DNA of 64,000 nucleotides, taken from the NCBI GenBank assembly GCA_002104905.1, contig MCFE01000268.1, positions 43,440 to 107,439 on the forward strand, given 5' to 3'. The notes under the pieces were generated by a model that was not told where the DNA came from, ran no database searches, and saw nothing but the letters and a program-made list of their open reading frames with translations. The stretch's first letter is position 1. Every line of letters starts with the position of its first letter. Below are positions 21,960 through 32,190 of the stretch, piece by piece. The translations under genes were made by a program, and so were the position numbers. This stretch comes from Basidiobolus meristosporus CBS 931.73 (lineage: Eukaryota > Basidiobolomycota > Basidiobolomycetes > Basidiobolales > Basidiobolaceae).

Positions 21960-22963
21960 TAAGTGGCTGTACTACAGGCACAAAGCTACATGCATTGATC
22001 TCTGCTTCTAATGTATCTATTCTACTTCATCTGGCTTGGTGTACAGAGAATATTGGGCCTTGCTTTACTGGAGTTTCCTGTGGAGCAGATGTGTGAGCAG
22101 ATAGGAAGATAAGTTTAGCTGCAGGCACAACCATATCCTAGTCTTAGCAACAATTTCAACATCAAGTCCATTATGGATGTTATGAGTTACCATATGGGCA
22201 ACAGCCAGGAAGACCTACAAGATACTGAGGACAGATGCTCACATGGAGACACCTATGCCTTTATCTTTACAAAGCTAATCAGCCCCAAAGTGTAGGTATG
22301 CAGCTATATACTGCAAGGCTTATTGGACACAACTAGCAACTTATTCTTATCAGGACAGCTTTGCCAATATATACCAGGCTTCTTTACTTATAAGCCAGTT
22401 TTTATATGATTCAGTATGGAATTCACACAAACAAGAACTGGAGCACACCTACAGGAGAGACCAGAATCTGGCAGGGAGAAGTAATATATTGGCCAAGTAA
22501 AAAGCTTATAGAAGATATTCAAGAGTTATTTATGGCAGAAGTAATGGTAACCAATCCTATACTTGCAAGATGTGTATGCTACCAGCAATACTGGGCATAT
22601 GGCAACTTTGCAAGCAGCACACTGAACAGTTGTAAAGTTGAGATGATGGAAATGTGTCAATTGCAGCAGATGTACACCTATTAGAGGTTAGTAGGCAATT
22701 GGTTATAAGTTTATTGATATGTCCTATGTATGGAATACCAATGGTACTTGTGGGGGAGCAAATATATTGGGGTGGTCCTATAGTGACAGGTATATATGGC
22801 ACAAGTGGAGGTACAAAAACCATATACCATTTGGTAATTAGTACAGTTGTATTATACAGAACTTGCTGTTGGCTACCATACCATTGTCATGTGTCAGCAG
22901 AGGTCTGCAAGGTGACTGTCAGAACAATGAAAAGGCTTTTGCTATTCAAGGCAATGAACATAT
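21960..22963 (+). mobile_element. Tnp2-type transposon fragment (transposase 3' part)
   Basis: Matches the end of the transposase region at 42240-43150: the piece corresponding to GVSCGADVWADRK / FWEFPVEQMCGQIGR, then the CVHGDTYAYG block, then the non-coding tail with GGAGGTAC and TATACAGAAC. All frames are broken. The fragment ends where the foldback element begins. Confidence 0.65.
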
Positions 22964-23694
22964 TAGACTTGTTCCATGGGATAGTGCCATATTGAGCCAT
23001 GAGTGCCAAATGATGCCTTAGTGTGCCAGGGAGGCCAAGTGAGCCATTACTTGGTCACCAAGTGTGAAACATAGCTCATCATCTGCATGCAAAGTTGCCC
23101 CTGTGTTCACCCATTGTGCTAGAGAAAATCCATTTTTTGACCTTTTTTTTTGATTAATGTTGTGCAGGATGTGTACAAGCACAGAAGGACTGAAATCATG
23201 CATCTGCTACTTAATACCCATGGCACTCTGAATCTAGCTGCTGTGGTTTGTATCATGTCACAAAAATACATACACTTTCTTGGTCTACTGGTACAATTGG
23301 GCACTATATCTTAATATTAGCCGCAAAGTAAAACCTATACAAAGCACCTATTGTGCCATATAGTAACAGTGGACCAAGATAGTGCAATGTATTTTTGTGT
23401 CATGATACAAGCCACAGGAGCTAGATTCAAAGTGCCATGCATATTAAGTACCAGAGGCATGTCTTCAGTCCTTCTGTGCTTTTATACATCTTGAGCAACA
23501 TTGCTCCAAAAAAAAGGTCAAAAATGAACTTTCTCTAGCACAATGGGTGAAACACAGGGGCTGCTTTGCATGAAGATGAAGAGCTCTGCTGCACACCCAG
23601 TGGCCAAATTTAGGTCTGCTATGCCTCTCTGGCACACATTGTCACTATCTGGCACTCATGACTTAATGTGGCACTATTCAACAGAACAGGTCTA
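22964..23694. mobile_element. 731-bp foldback element
   Basis: Starts TAGACTTGTTCC and ends GGAACAAGTCTA-like (GAACAGGTCTA). The two halves are inverted copies of each other: left TTCACCCATTGTGCTAGAGA (about 23110) pairs with right TCTCTAGCACAATGGGTGAA (about 23535), and left AAGCACAGAAGGACTGAA pairs with right TTCAGTCCTTCTGTGCTT. The arms are about 346 bases each with a spacer of roughly 35-40 bases near 23310-23346. The short unit TGCCA/GGCAC recurs near both ends. No coding capacity. The termini equal those of the MITEs at 23785 and 43501. Confidence 0.8.
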
Positions 23695-23784
23695 TTTGAT
23701 AGTTAGGACTGCTCAAATAGATGTAAAGCACATCAGGACTATCAAAAAGCCATGAAAATCTTGCTAAAAGGCAGCTCAAATACT

Positions 23785-23996
23785 AGACTTGTTCCATTGT
23801 GCCATTGATCATAGTGCCAGAAAGTGCTGTATATTTTGTGATTACTTTGATACTTTAGGGTCATATACATGTCAATTTTGATCCCAAATTGGCACTGTAT
23901 GGCACCATCTGGCACTCTGTGGCATGATCAGGCACCATCTGGCATGCTATGGCACTATTGGGCACTATGATCAGCTGGAATGATGGAACAAGTCTA
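23785..23996 (+). mobile_element. 212-bp MITE, copy 1
   Basis: Terminal inverted repeats TAGACTTGTTCCAT and ATGGAACAAGTCTA enclose a short A+T-rich core and about 90 bases of degenerate GGCACCATCTGGCAC-type repeats. A sister copy in the opposite direction lies at 43501-43713. No coding capacity. It lies 90 bases from the foldback element with the same termini. Confidence 0.8.
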
Positions 23997-24017
23997 CTGT
24001 CATGATATTAGCTTTAT

Positions 24018-24193
24018 TTGACTGTATACACTATTTGCATTGCAGTGAGACTTACTCTCATATATATGCTGACAAAATATAATATAAGGCTATCTGCCTC
24101 TGAGCTTAACCCTACTACAAACAACAGAAGTAAGAAAGATGGACAACAGCTTAATTTGACACTAAGGGTAACTAACAGGGCTTATCCTAGTGT
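24018..24193 (+). pseudogene. CACTA-like ORF2, N-terminal fragment
   Basis: The residues LSASELNPTTNNRSKKDGQQ match the N-terminus of ORF2 at 39054 (minus) and 57099 (plus). The match ends at about 24193, where the inverted tail of another copy begins; the 83-codon open frame that spans the junction is therefore a chimera. Confidence 0.65.
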
Positions 24194-25720
24194 CCAAATG
24201 AGAAATTACTGTGATGTTCCTCTCAAAAGGCTGCTACAAATATTAAGTCCTGTAACTAAGGGGCATTGATCCTATCAGAACACCATGCAACTATTGTCAA
24301 GAAATAATATCACCTAATATTTCACCAAAACCTGGTCAAAATTTCTCATCACAATAATACATAAGTGGCGTTTCATTGATTCACCCTCAATTCTCTCACT
24401 TACTGATCCCAGACACTCAATCACCACATACATTTGTGTATGTTGATTGGCTATTGCCTCTATCTCACCCTCCTTACTTCCTAACACTGCTAATATTCTT
24501 ACTTTTCATGCAAACAAGCTGTTTATTTGGTTGAAACTTCAATTATATCTTGATTGCCAATTGTATTGACCTATGCAAGTCCCTATATCCTACACTAACA
24601 TTAAGCCCAACCCCACACTCAACAAGTGTTTCTGATGTAATGCACTGATTCAATGACTTTGGCAGGAACCCGGCAGCTTTATATCATTGTTCATTCACAG
24701 GTTCTTATACATCCTGATCTTCAGCCAGCACTGCAAGGTTTATTACCTCATCTGCTAGTCATTGCAATGAATCCTTGTAATATTCAAGTGCATTTTCCTG
24801 AGCACTGCACTTGAAGATGTCCTGCAACCTCTTGTTCTCCCTATCAATGCTCCAAAGTTCCACCAAAGGCATTGCAATAGTCTTTTGAGTTCTTGACATT
24901 CTTACCTTGTTTGTCAGTGGCATCTCCACTCTGTCAACAATGGAGGATATGAAGGCTGTGGCAGACAAAATGCTTTTCTCTACAAACTCATCTACCTCAC
25001 AGGAGTGTAGTTCAACTAGCTGCACCTCCAACGTTTGAGAAAATAGCCACTTTCTTGTTGGTAACCGTCCTTGGCTAAGATGGGATTCAGTTTGTTCTGG
25101 GCTTCCTGTGTTGATTGGCAACAACTACCACTTTTTTTCTTGCTTTCCTGTCTCTAGCTTGGGTAGACATTTCCCTTTACCTCCATGTTTATCACTGCTA
25201 CTTTGTCTGAGTGCTTTGTGTATTGAACTATATACTTTCCTTAATAAATTCTGCTCTGCAGCATCTGTTTTGGCCCACATGTCCCATATGGGCACTCTCC
25301 TGGCAACCTGTGTTTCTTTCCTGTTTGTTTGGAGCTCTCAGTCTTGGTTGTGGTAGGCTCCTAGGGTAGCTGCTGGTTTTTATCACTGCCAGGTCATTCA
25401 CTGCTACTTTGACTGAATGCTTCTTGAGTGTAACTATACTTTCTCCATGGTAAATGTTGTCCTGCGGCATATGTGTCTGCCTGCTTGTCCCATACTGGCA
25501 TTGTTCCAGCTAGCTAACACTCCTTGATGCTTGTTTCAAATTTTTGGCTGGGCTTGTAACAGACTTGTAAGGAAGCCACTGGTTTTTGGTCATTGCCCCC
25601 ATGTTTTTTGGCTCTTTTACTTTCTTGGCATACCAATGCTTGACCAATATCTGTTTGCTTGTTAGAATCCGGAATAATGCTCATGGAACAAGTTAGGTGC
25701 ATTCTACTTGGCCTTGAGCT
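24194..25720 (-). mobile_element. CACTA-like transposon fragment: ORF2 C-terminal half and tail
   Basis: Minus-strand pieces of ORF2 in order: a 78-codon frame (25750-25514) whose end includes MHLTCSMSIIPDSNKQTDIG, a Lys-rich middle (about 25470-25228) and a 121-codon frame (25124-24759) with SIVDRVEMPLTNKVRMSRTQ, which recurs at 50280. The non-coding tail to 24194 matches 36780-37260 and 180-520. Frames are broken throughout. Confidence 0.65.
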
Positions 25721-25907
25721 CCTGATGTAATCAAATGAGTCATCAGCCACAACCTATATTAGGAAATAAGATTAGTCAGCAATTGATTTGGCAAGATGTA
25801 TATAACAAGCTCCTGGAATCTCAGTAAAAATCAGTTCAAGTTTTAGTGAATACAATACTAGCTAAACTCACTATTCCTCTACAACTCTTATATCAAGACT
25901 TGTAACA
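25721..25907 (+). repeat. Host gypsy element: truncated 5' LTR
   Basis: Matches the last half of the gypsy LTR at 26172-26540 (ATCAAATGAGTCATCAGCC onwards), including GTATATAA, a poly(A)-like AGTAAAAATC and the end CTTGTAACA. The first half is missing where the CACTA-like fragment joins. Confidence 0.8.
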
Positions 25908-26171
25908 TTGGTAGCAGCAATAATCAGAAATTTCCCAAAGAAAGAAGAAGCCTCTCTCAAGATGTCCAAAAATTATGAATGGTAAGATGCTATGCAGCAA
26001 ATCCAGGCCCAGCAGCAACAGTTACTCCAGATCCTAAGCCAGCAGCAACAAGAAAAGACTACAGTGGCCCAAAGCCAGCAAAATCCTGTCAAGAGCAACT
26101 TTAGTGTGAAGGTCAACCAGACCATGGTAGAGTCAATGAAAACCTGGGAACTTAGCTCTTCCAGATTGAGG
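25908..26171 (+). pseudogene. Host gypsy element: Gag N-terminal part
   Basis: Follows the LTR with the leader TTGGTAGCAGCA, then a Gln-rich Gag start (AMQQIQAQQQQLLQILSQQQ) that matches the inserted element's Gag. It breaks off at 26171 in the middle of the LFQIE block, exactly where the inserted element's LTR begins; the continuation lies at 32191. Confidence 0.8.
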
Positions 26172-26540
26172 TGTTAAGATCTGCTGCTTGAATGATTAAG
26201 TTAGATCAGTCTTTAGTCAAATCAATTAGCTATATGTTTAGGATATCAGTATATCAGTATTATCTATCAAATCAGTAGCATTGGTCAGCAAATGAATCAG
26301 CACATCCTTATCAGACAGAAGTAGATATATTAGATAGGATCTTATGGGGTGATGATGATGCAATCAAATGAGTCATCAGCCACAGCCTACATTAGGAAAT
26401 ATAATTATTCAGCAATTGATCTGGCAAAATGTATATAAGGAGCTGCTGGAATCTCAATAAAGATCAGCTCAAGTTTTAGTGAGTACAATACTGGCTAAAC
26501 TCCCTATTCCTCTTCAACTCTTATACCAAGACTTGTAACA
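26172..26540 (+). repeat. Gypsy 5' LTR of the inserted element
   Basis: TGTTAAGATC...CTTGTAACA, 369 bp, with a TATA element (GTATATAAGG, about 26431) followed by AATAAAGATC (about 26457), which fit a promoter and poly(A) signal. Confidence 0.88.
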
Positions 26541-26552
26541 TTGGTAGCAGCA
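26541..26552 (+). promoter_or_regulatory. Gypsy primer-binding site
   Basis: TTGGTAGCAGCA follows the LTR, and the same bases follow the host LTR at 25908. TGGTAGCAG is complementary to a tRNA 3' end CTGCTACCA, the form of initiator tRNA-Met in many eukaryotes, so this is ordinary 3'-CCA priming. Confidence 0.55.
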
Positions 26553-26598
26553 TTAACCACAAACATCCCTCCTGAAGAAAGAAGATGCCTCCCTCAAG

Positions 26599-28120
26599 AT
26601 GTTTAAAAATCAAGAATGGAAGAATGCTATGCAACAAATCCTGGCTCAGCAGCAACAGTTACTCCTGATCCTTAGCCAGCAGCAACAAGGCATGAGTACC
26701 ATAGCCCAAAGCCAGCAAAAACCTGTCAAGAGCAACTTGAGTGAGAAGGTCAACAGGTACCTTGGTAGAATCAATGAAAATCTGGGAATTTGGCTCTTCC
26801 AGATTGAAGAAGTTTTCAAAGCTAAGGGAACTGCTCCAGAAAGCAAGTTACATTATGCAGCCTCCTACCTGGCAGACACAGCTTTACAGTGGTGCCACAA
26901 CAAGATCAGGTCAGCCACCATGATGGGATGCTCTACAATCTATACCTGGGATGAGTCTGTGTCAGAAATTCAGGATGGCTTTGAACCCCCACACCAACAG
27001 ACACTACTCAGAAGAAAGCTGAAGACACTAAGACAGAAAGGCATGATCCTAGAGTACATCTATGAATATTGAGGTCTACTGGGGCAAACTGAAAGAATGG
27101 ACCCTCTGGATCAAGTTAAATATTTTATTGATGGTTTGAAAGAAAGAACTTGTAAGGAAGTGAAATATCAAAGACCTCAGACTATTGAGGAAGCCATCAA
27201 AGTTACCATTGACTATGACTCAGCAATATCTGGAGTTGGGAAGCCCACAAGGACTAATCAGACAGGCTACCATCACTATGAAAGAAGACAATCAGAAGCA
27301 GTGCTAATAGAGATAGACACTATGCAGAAGAATCCTACCTCAGAAGAATACAAGAAGAAAGGACTTTGCTTCAATTGCAACCAGCAGGGACATATTGCAA
27401 AGTACTGCCCTCAGAGTAGAAATGGACACCAGCCATCAAGAACCTTCAACTATATTGATGCCCTGGAGCAAAGTAACATGGAGGATGAACTTGAAAAAGA
27501 CTCAGGACTCACCTTCCATATGACAGAGGAATACCTATCCCAGATGACCTCAAACTTGGGAAAGCTATTATACTTGAATGGAATAATCAGTGGAGTACCT
27601 GCCAAAATCATGATTGACTCAAGAGCATTGAATGAGTACAAGTTAGAGCAGTTTGCTTTGAAAGCTGGAATCAACTCAGAACCCACCAAATCAGCTTCAG
27701 TCTCAGCAGCTGATGGCAACTCTCACATAATCAACCGTATTACTCAGCCAGTAAGGATGAAGATCAATGCCTATGAAGAAGATCTACAGGCCTATATATT
27801 TGGGAACTGCAGGTTTGACCTTGTACTTGGGAAAACCTGGCTATTTTGTTGTAATCCATCAACCAACTGGAGAACCCATGCTACTCAGATCTAGAAGGAC
27901 AACAAGACCTATGACCTATTACCTGCCAGATTGGATCTTAACTTGGTCAATTCCAATGTGTGTGAAACAAGTGAACTTAGCAAGACACAGTTCTGTAGAG
28001 CACTAAGAAAAGGCACCCAGATGTTCCTCATGGCAGCATTACAGTAGGATTCCTCTACTCCAGTACCCCATAAGGTTCAAAATCTTTTAAAGGAGTATTC
28101 AGACAAATTTCCAGAAGCGC
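26599..28120 (+). pseudogene. Gypsy Gag, zinc knuckle and protease (inserted element)
   Basis: The frame starts at ATG 26599 and continues in one phase through nonsense codons at 27070 (TGA) and about 27892 (TAG). Gag: Gln-rich start, then LFQIEEVFKAKGTAPESKLH, the retrotransposon capsid block ending with PLDQVKYFIDGLKERTCKEV. CCHC knuckle CFNCNQQGHIAKYC lies at about 27368-27409. The protease reads IDSRA where the sister element reads IDSGA, so the catalytic Asp-Ser-Gly triad is altered. The region ends at LLKEYSDKFPEAL, where the solo-LTR-like insert sits. Confidence 0.85.
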
Positions 28121-29191
28121 TGTGGTGGTGTATAAGTCCAAGGGAGAGATACGTCCAACACTTCTCAAGTGTTTTGTGTGTGGGGTGTTCACTGGGTGCG
28201 ATAACCTCTGGCAAAAGCTTGCTAGGAATACTTGGGTTCTGTCTCTAATCTAATGTGAAGGGGAATAAAGCCACAAGCTTGTCAAGGGAAAACTACTGAG
28301 CTACAATCCCCAACTTAGTTGGCGTCTTAACAAAAGTATGTGCTGGGTTCAGCGTCCTTTGAGATGACAATGTACTAAAGCTTCCAAAGTCAAAACAACT
28401 GTAAACTCCACCAGCAGGGACTTGATAAGAATGCAGCTTTGGTCAATAGTTACAAAGACAGAAAAGTATCTTTGCCTGTACAAGAACAAACTTGGGAAAG
28501 AATCAAATATAATAAAAGATACCTACTCTGAGTATTCCTCACAAGTAGTGCCTCCAAGGTCAGTTGGCTGTCAGCGTGGTTTCCTGGGAGTGTCCTGTGG
28601 TCTAGGGTTGGAAGTTCAGGTAGCAGCAGGTAGCAGTGATCACACTAATCAACAAGTCGGTATATTGATAAAAGGGATGATGATTTATTGTTGAGGGATA
28701 GCCTCCCTTATATACTTTTCTTACCGGCTAAGTGATTACTAATCATGGTGTTCCAGAAGGTTCCGGAGATCAATAGAAATCTTAATGACGTCAGAATGAC
28801 CTAAGAATGTTCTAAGTAGGTGCCAGAAGGTTCTAAGAGGCACAGCACATCCAACCAATCAGGAATCAGTATTCTGAAACCTGTGTAACATGGGGATACC
28901 ATATATGGTATGGAAATGGTAGGGATGGTGACACGGGCTGATCATGTGTCACGGGTACTGGCGCGGGTACTTGCCTAATATAGCAGTACTTATAGCTAGT
29001 AATCTTACATAAAGTTAGGGGTAACTTATGCAATAAGGTAAGCAGGTGTGATAGTCAACCGGCTTATGGGATAGTACTGATTGGGTAAGACAAATGGGAT
29101 AAAACTAAAATAAGTGTAGTAGAGATATAGGGAAGTAGAAAATAAGGGAATGAGCACATCTGTCAGTGGGTGTCACTGTCACCCCACTACA
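28121..29191 (-). mobile_element. 1071-bp solo-LTR-like element, copy 1
   Basis: Ends TGTGGTGG...CCACTACA (imperfect inverted ends, TG...CA). GCGC lies on both sides, so the target duplication is 4 to 6 bp depending on where the end is drawn. No coding capacity. Read on the minus strand it has a TATATAAGG element (about 28710) and AATAAATC, so the sense strand of the parent LTR is probably minus. A second copy lies at 41188-42236 in an unrelated transposon. I see no internal region of the parent element in the window. Confidence 0.75.
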
Positions 29192-31810
29192 GCGCTTGTA
29201 AGCCTACCACTAGTCAGAGACCTGGATCATGCCATTGAAACAGGAGATAGCTCTCCAGTGAGTAAGTCACCTTACAGAATGAGTCCATTGGAGTTGGAAG
29301 AGATGAAGAGACAAATAGATCAGTTACTGGAGCAAGGATATATCAGACCCAGCAAGTCACCTTGGGGAGCACAGGTACTTTTTGTGAAGAAGACAGATGG
29401 AACACTCAGGATGTGCATTGACTACAGAGCCCTCAACTCAGTTGTTGTGAAAAATAAGTACCCCATACCTTGGATTGATGAACTCTTAGACCAACTCAAT
29501 GGAGCCACCATTTTCAGCAAGATTGACCTCATGTCAGGATACAACTAGATTAGGGTGAAGCCAGAAGACATCCCTGAGACAGCATTCAGGAGCAGATATG
29601 GACATTACAAGTACTTAGTCATGAGTTTTGGCCTCACCAATGCCCCTGCAACATTCATGACCCTGATGCAGGCTGTCTTCCAGGAGTACTTAGACAAGTT
29701 TGTCATAATCTACCTAGATGATATATTAATATACAGCAAGACAGAAGAGGATCACATGGTGCACATTAAAAAGGTCTTGAAGAAGCTAAGAGAGAACAAG
29801 CTTTATGGCAAGCTACCCAAGTGTGAACTCTTTGAGGAACTTGTTGAATATCTGCAACACAAAGTGACTAGCACAGGAGTAACCTTAGACCCTAAGAAGG
29901 TTGAAGTTTTCAAGAATCTGAAGCAGCCCCATAGCATACCAGAGCTCCAATCATTCCTTAGAATGGTTTCCTATGATTGGAAATTTGTCAAGTCCTTTGC
30001 AAGTATTGCAGCCCCTTTAACTGATATCCTCAAGAAAGACAATACCTACAGGTGGGACATAGCTTGTGAAACTTCCTTTCAGACACTCAAGAATGAGCTT
30101 GCTAAGCTGCCAAGCTTAAGAATACCTGACTTCAGAAAAGAGTTTACTCTGTGCACAGATGCTTCAGATTATGCAATTAGTGGAGGGTTGGCCAAGAACA
30201 CAAAGAAAGGACTACCCTGTTGCCTTTGAATCCAAGAAACTGAACTCAGCAGAACAAAACTATTCAGTGAATGAGAAGGGGATGCTTGCTATAAAACACT
30301 GTTTGAAGAAATGGAGATGCTATATTGAAGGAGGCAAATGCACTGTAAAGACAGATCATGCCTTGATCAAGCATATATTTACTCAGAAGATACTCTCTAG
30401 ATGAATGACAAGATGGAGTGAATACATTCAGCAATTTGACTTGAAGATTGTCTACTGCCCTGGAAAAAACAACATGGTTGCTGATGCCTTATCAAGATTA
30501 GATCAAGTTGCACAACTCAACTAGGTGCATGAATTAGATTGGCCTAGCCTATTATCAAAGTACTTGAAGGACCAAGCCATTCCTAATGAGGTGGATGAAG
30601 ATATCAAGAAGAAAATCTGGGATGAAGCCAGCAAATGTGTAGTATAGGAAGAAACACTCTACCAAACTGTTGATGGATGCCCTATTGCCTATTGCCTTAT
30701 GTTTCTTGCCTGGATCTAATACATAAGCTACACAATGGATATGGATATCTTGGAATTGAAGGAACCTATAGCATTGTGAAAGCCAGAGTATAGTGGCTCA
30801 GAATGAAACATGACATTGAGAAGCAGTGAAAACATGCACAAATTGCCAAATCAACCAAGGCCAATGACAGAGAACTGCTGAACTCTTTCCCTTAAGGCCT
30901 GTAAGACCATTTGAAGGATGGGGAATTGACTTTATTGGAAGACTGCCAACTACCAGGAAATGCAACCGGTGGATCCTAGTAGCAATTGGCCATGCCACTA
31001 AATGGCCAGTGGCTAAAGCCTACCTATAGCCAGTGAACAAGAAGTTGCAAGCTTCATCTACCATGAGATCCTTGTGAAGCTTGGATGCCCTGTAGAGATT
31101 CTATCCAATAGAGGTGCAAACTTTATAGCAAAGATGTTGGAATCTTACCTGGAAATGCAGCAGATCAAACACTTGAAAACCTTGGCATATCACCCCAGAA
31201 CTAATGGAGTCACCAAATGGTTTAATGGATTATTTGGAAAAATGCTGACCAAGTATGCAAATGGAGCTGTCAGTAGATGGGATGAGTATATAGACCAAGC
31301 ACTCTTTGCACGCAGAGTCAGAGTAAACAATACCACCCAGCAATTGCCATTTTACTTAGTGTATGGATGTGAACCAAGGATTCCAGGAGATCTCACACAA
31401 CCAAAGCTTACAGACACCTTAGAAGAAGAACTCAGTCAGCCAAGTAGACACCAGCAACTGGAACAAAGATGTCAAGAGGTACAGAACAAAGTATCTCAAA
31501 GTGCAGAAAAGATGAAGCAGAGAATCAATAGGCTATAGCACCAGAAGCATTGACAGTTGGGAACTTTGCATTGCTAAGAAACAACACTTGGAAGAAGATT
31601 GAGCCACAATGGACAGGACCATTCAAGATCATCAGAGAATGTCCACTTGCAACTTATCAACTAGTGGATAAACAAGGCAATATCCTGGAAGACTTAGTGC
31701 ATAGGGACATACTCAAGCTTGCAAGACTGGCTGATAATACTGAACCATCAAGATATTGGTATCACAAGAAAGAGATTCAGGAGAGCCCTCTCAACTTTAG
31801 CAGGGGAGAA
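29192..31810 (+). pseudogene. Gypsy reverse transcriptase, RNase H and integrase (inserted element)
   Basis: Continues Pol after the insert. [46 protein letters not shown], then a TAG for Gln, [20 protein letters not shown] and the catalytic YLDD (about 29710). RNase H: TLCTDASDYAI (about 30148), with a frame change near 30220. Integrase: decayed zinc site around 30830, core from about 31020 (KLGCPVEILSNRGANF, AYHPRTNGVTKWFNGLFGKM; the D and E are in place) and a C-terminal piece in another frame (31550-31843, QWTGPFKIIRECPLATYQLV). Multiple stops (30405, 30523, 30643 and others) make it inactive. Confidence 0.87.
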
Positions 31811-32190
31811 TGTTATGATATGCCGCTTGAATGTCTAAGTTAGATTGGTTTTTAGTCAAATCAACTATTTATATGTTTTGATATCACTATATCAGTATTT
31901 TCTATCAAATCAGTAGCATTAGTCAGCAAATGAATCAGCAGATCCTTATCAGACAGAAGTAGATATATTAGATAGGATCTTATTGGGTGATGATGATGCA
32001 ATCAAATGAGTCATCAGCCACAGCCTACATTAGGAAATATAATTAGTCAGCAATTGATCTGGCAAAATGTATATAAGGAGTTGCTGGGATCTCAATAAAG
32101 ATCAGTTCAGGTATTAGTGAGTACAATACTGGCTAAACTTCTGGCTAAACTCCCTATTCCTCTACAACTCTTATACCAAGACTTGTAACA
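31811..32190 (+). repeat. Gypsy 3' LTR of the inserted element
   Basis: TGTTATGATA...CTTGTAACA, 380 bp, directly behind the purine tract AGCAGGGGAGAA. It carries a short internal duplication (GGCTAAACTTCTGGCTAAAC, about 32130) that explains part of the length difference from the 5' LTR. Confidence 0.88.

Larger units (their letters stand above)
26172..32190 (+). mobile_element. Complete but dead Ty3/gypsy retrotransposon inserted in Gag of a sister element
   Basis: Two LTRs (26172-26540, 369 bp; 31811-32190, 380 bp), both TGTTA...TAACA, flank gag-pol in one direction. The element carries an unrelated 1071-bp insert at 28121-29191. Because host Gag sequence ends at 26171 and resumes at 32191 with the next residues (VTFKAKS), the element clearly landed there. 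A full 5-bp target duplication is not visible (left flank TGAGG, right flank GAAGT). All coding domains are present but carry stops. Confidence 0.88.

Noticed and set aside
23880-23975. CRISPR-like array of short repeats
   Set aside because: The GGCACCATCTGGCAC-type units are degenerate, unevenly spaced, lie within MITE ends, and the genome is eukaryotic.
26646-26846. Minus-strand Leu/Cys-rich frame
   Set aside because: Shadow of the Gln-rich Gag reading frame on the plus strand.
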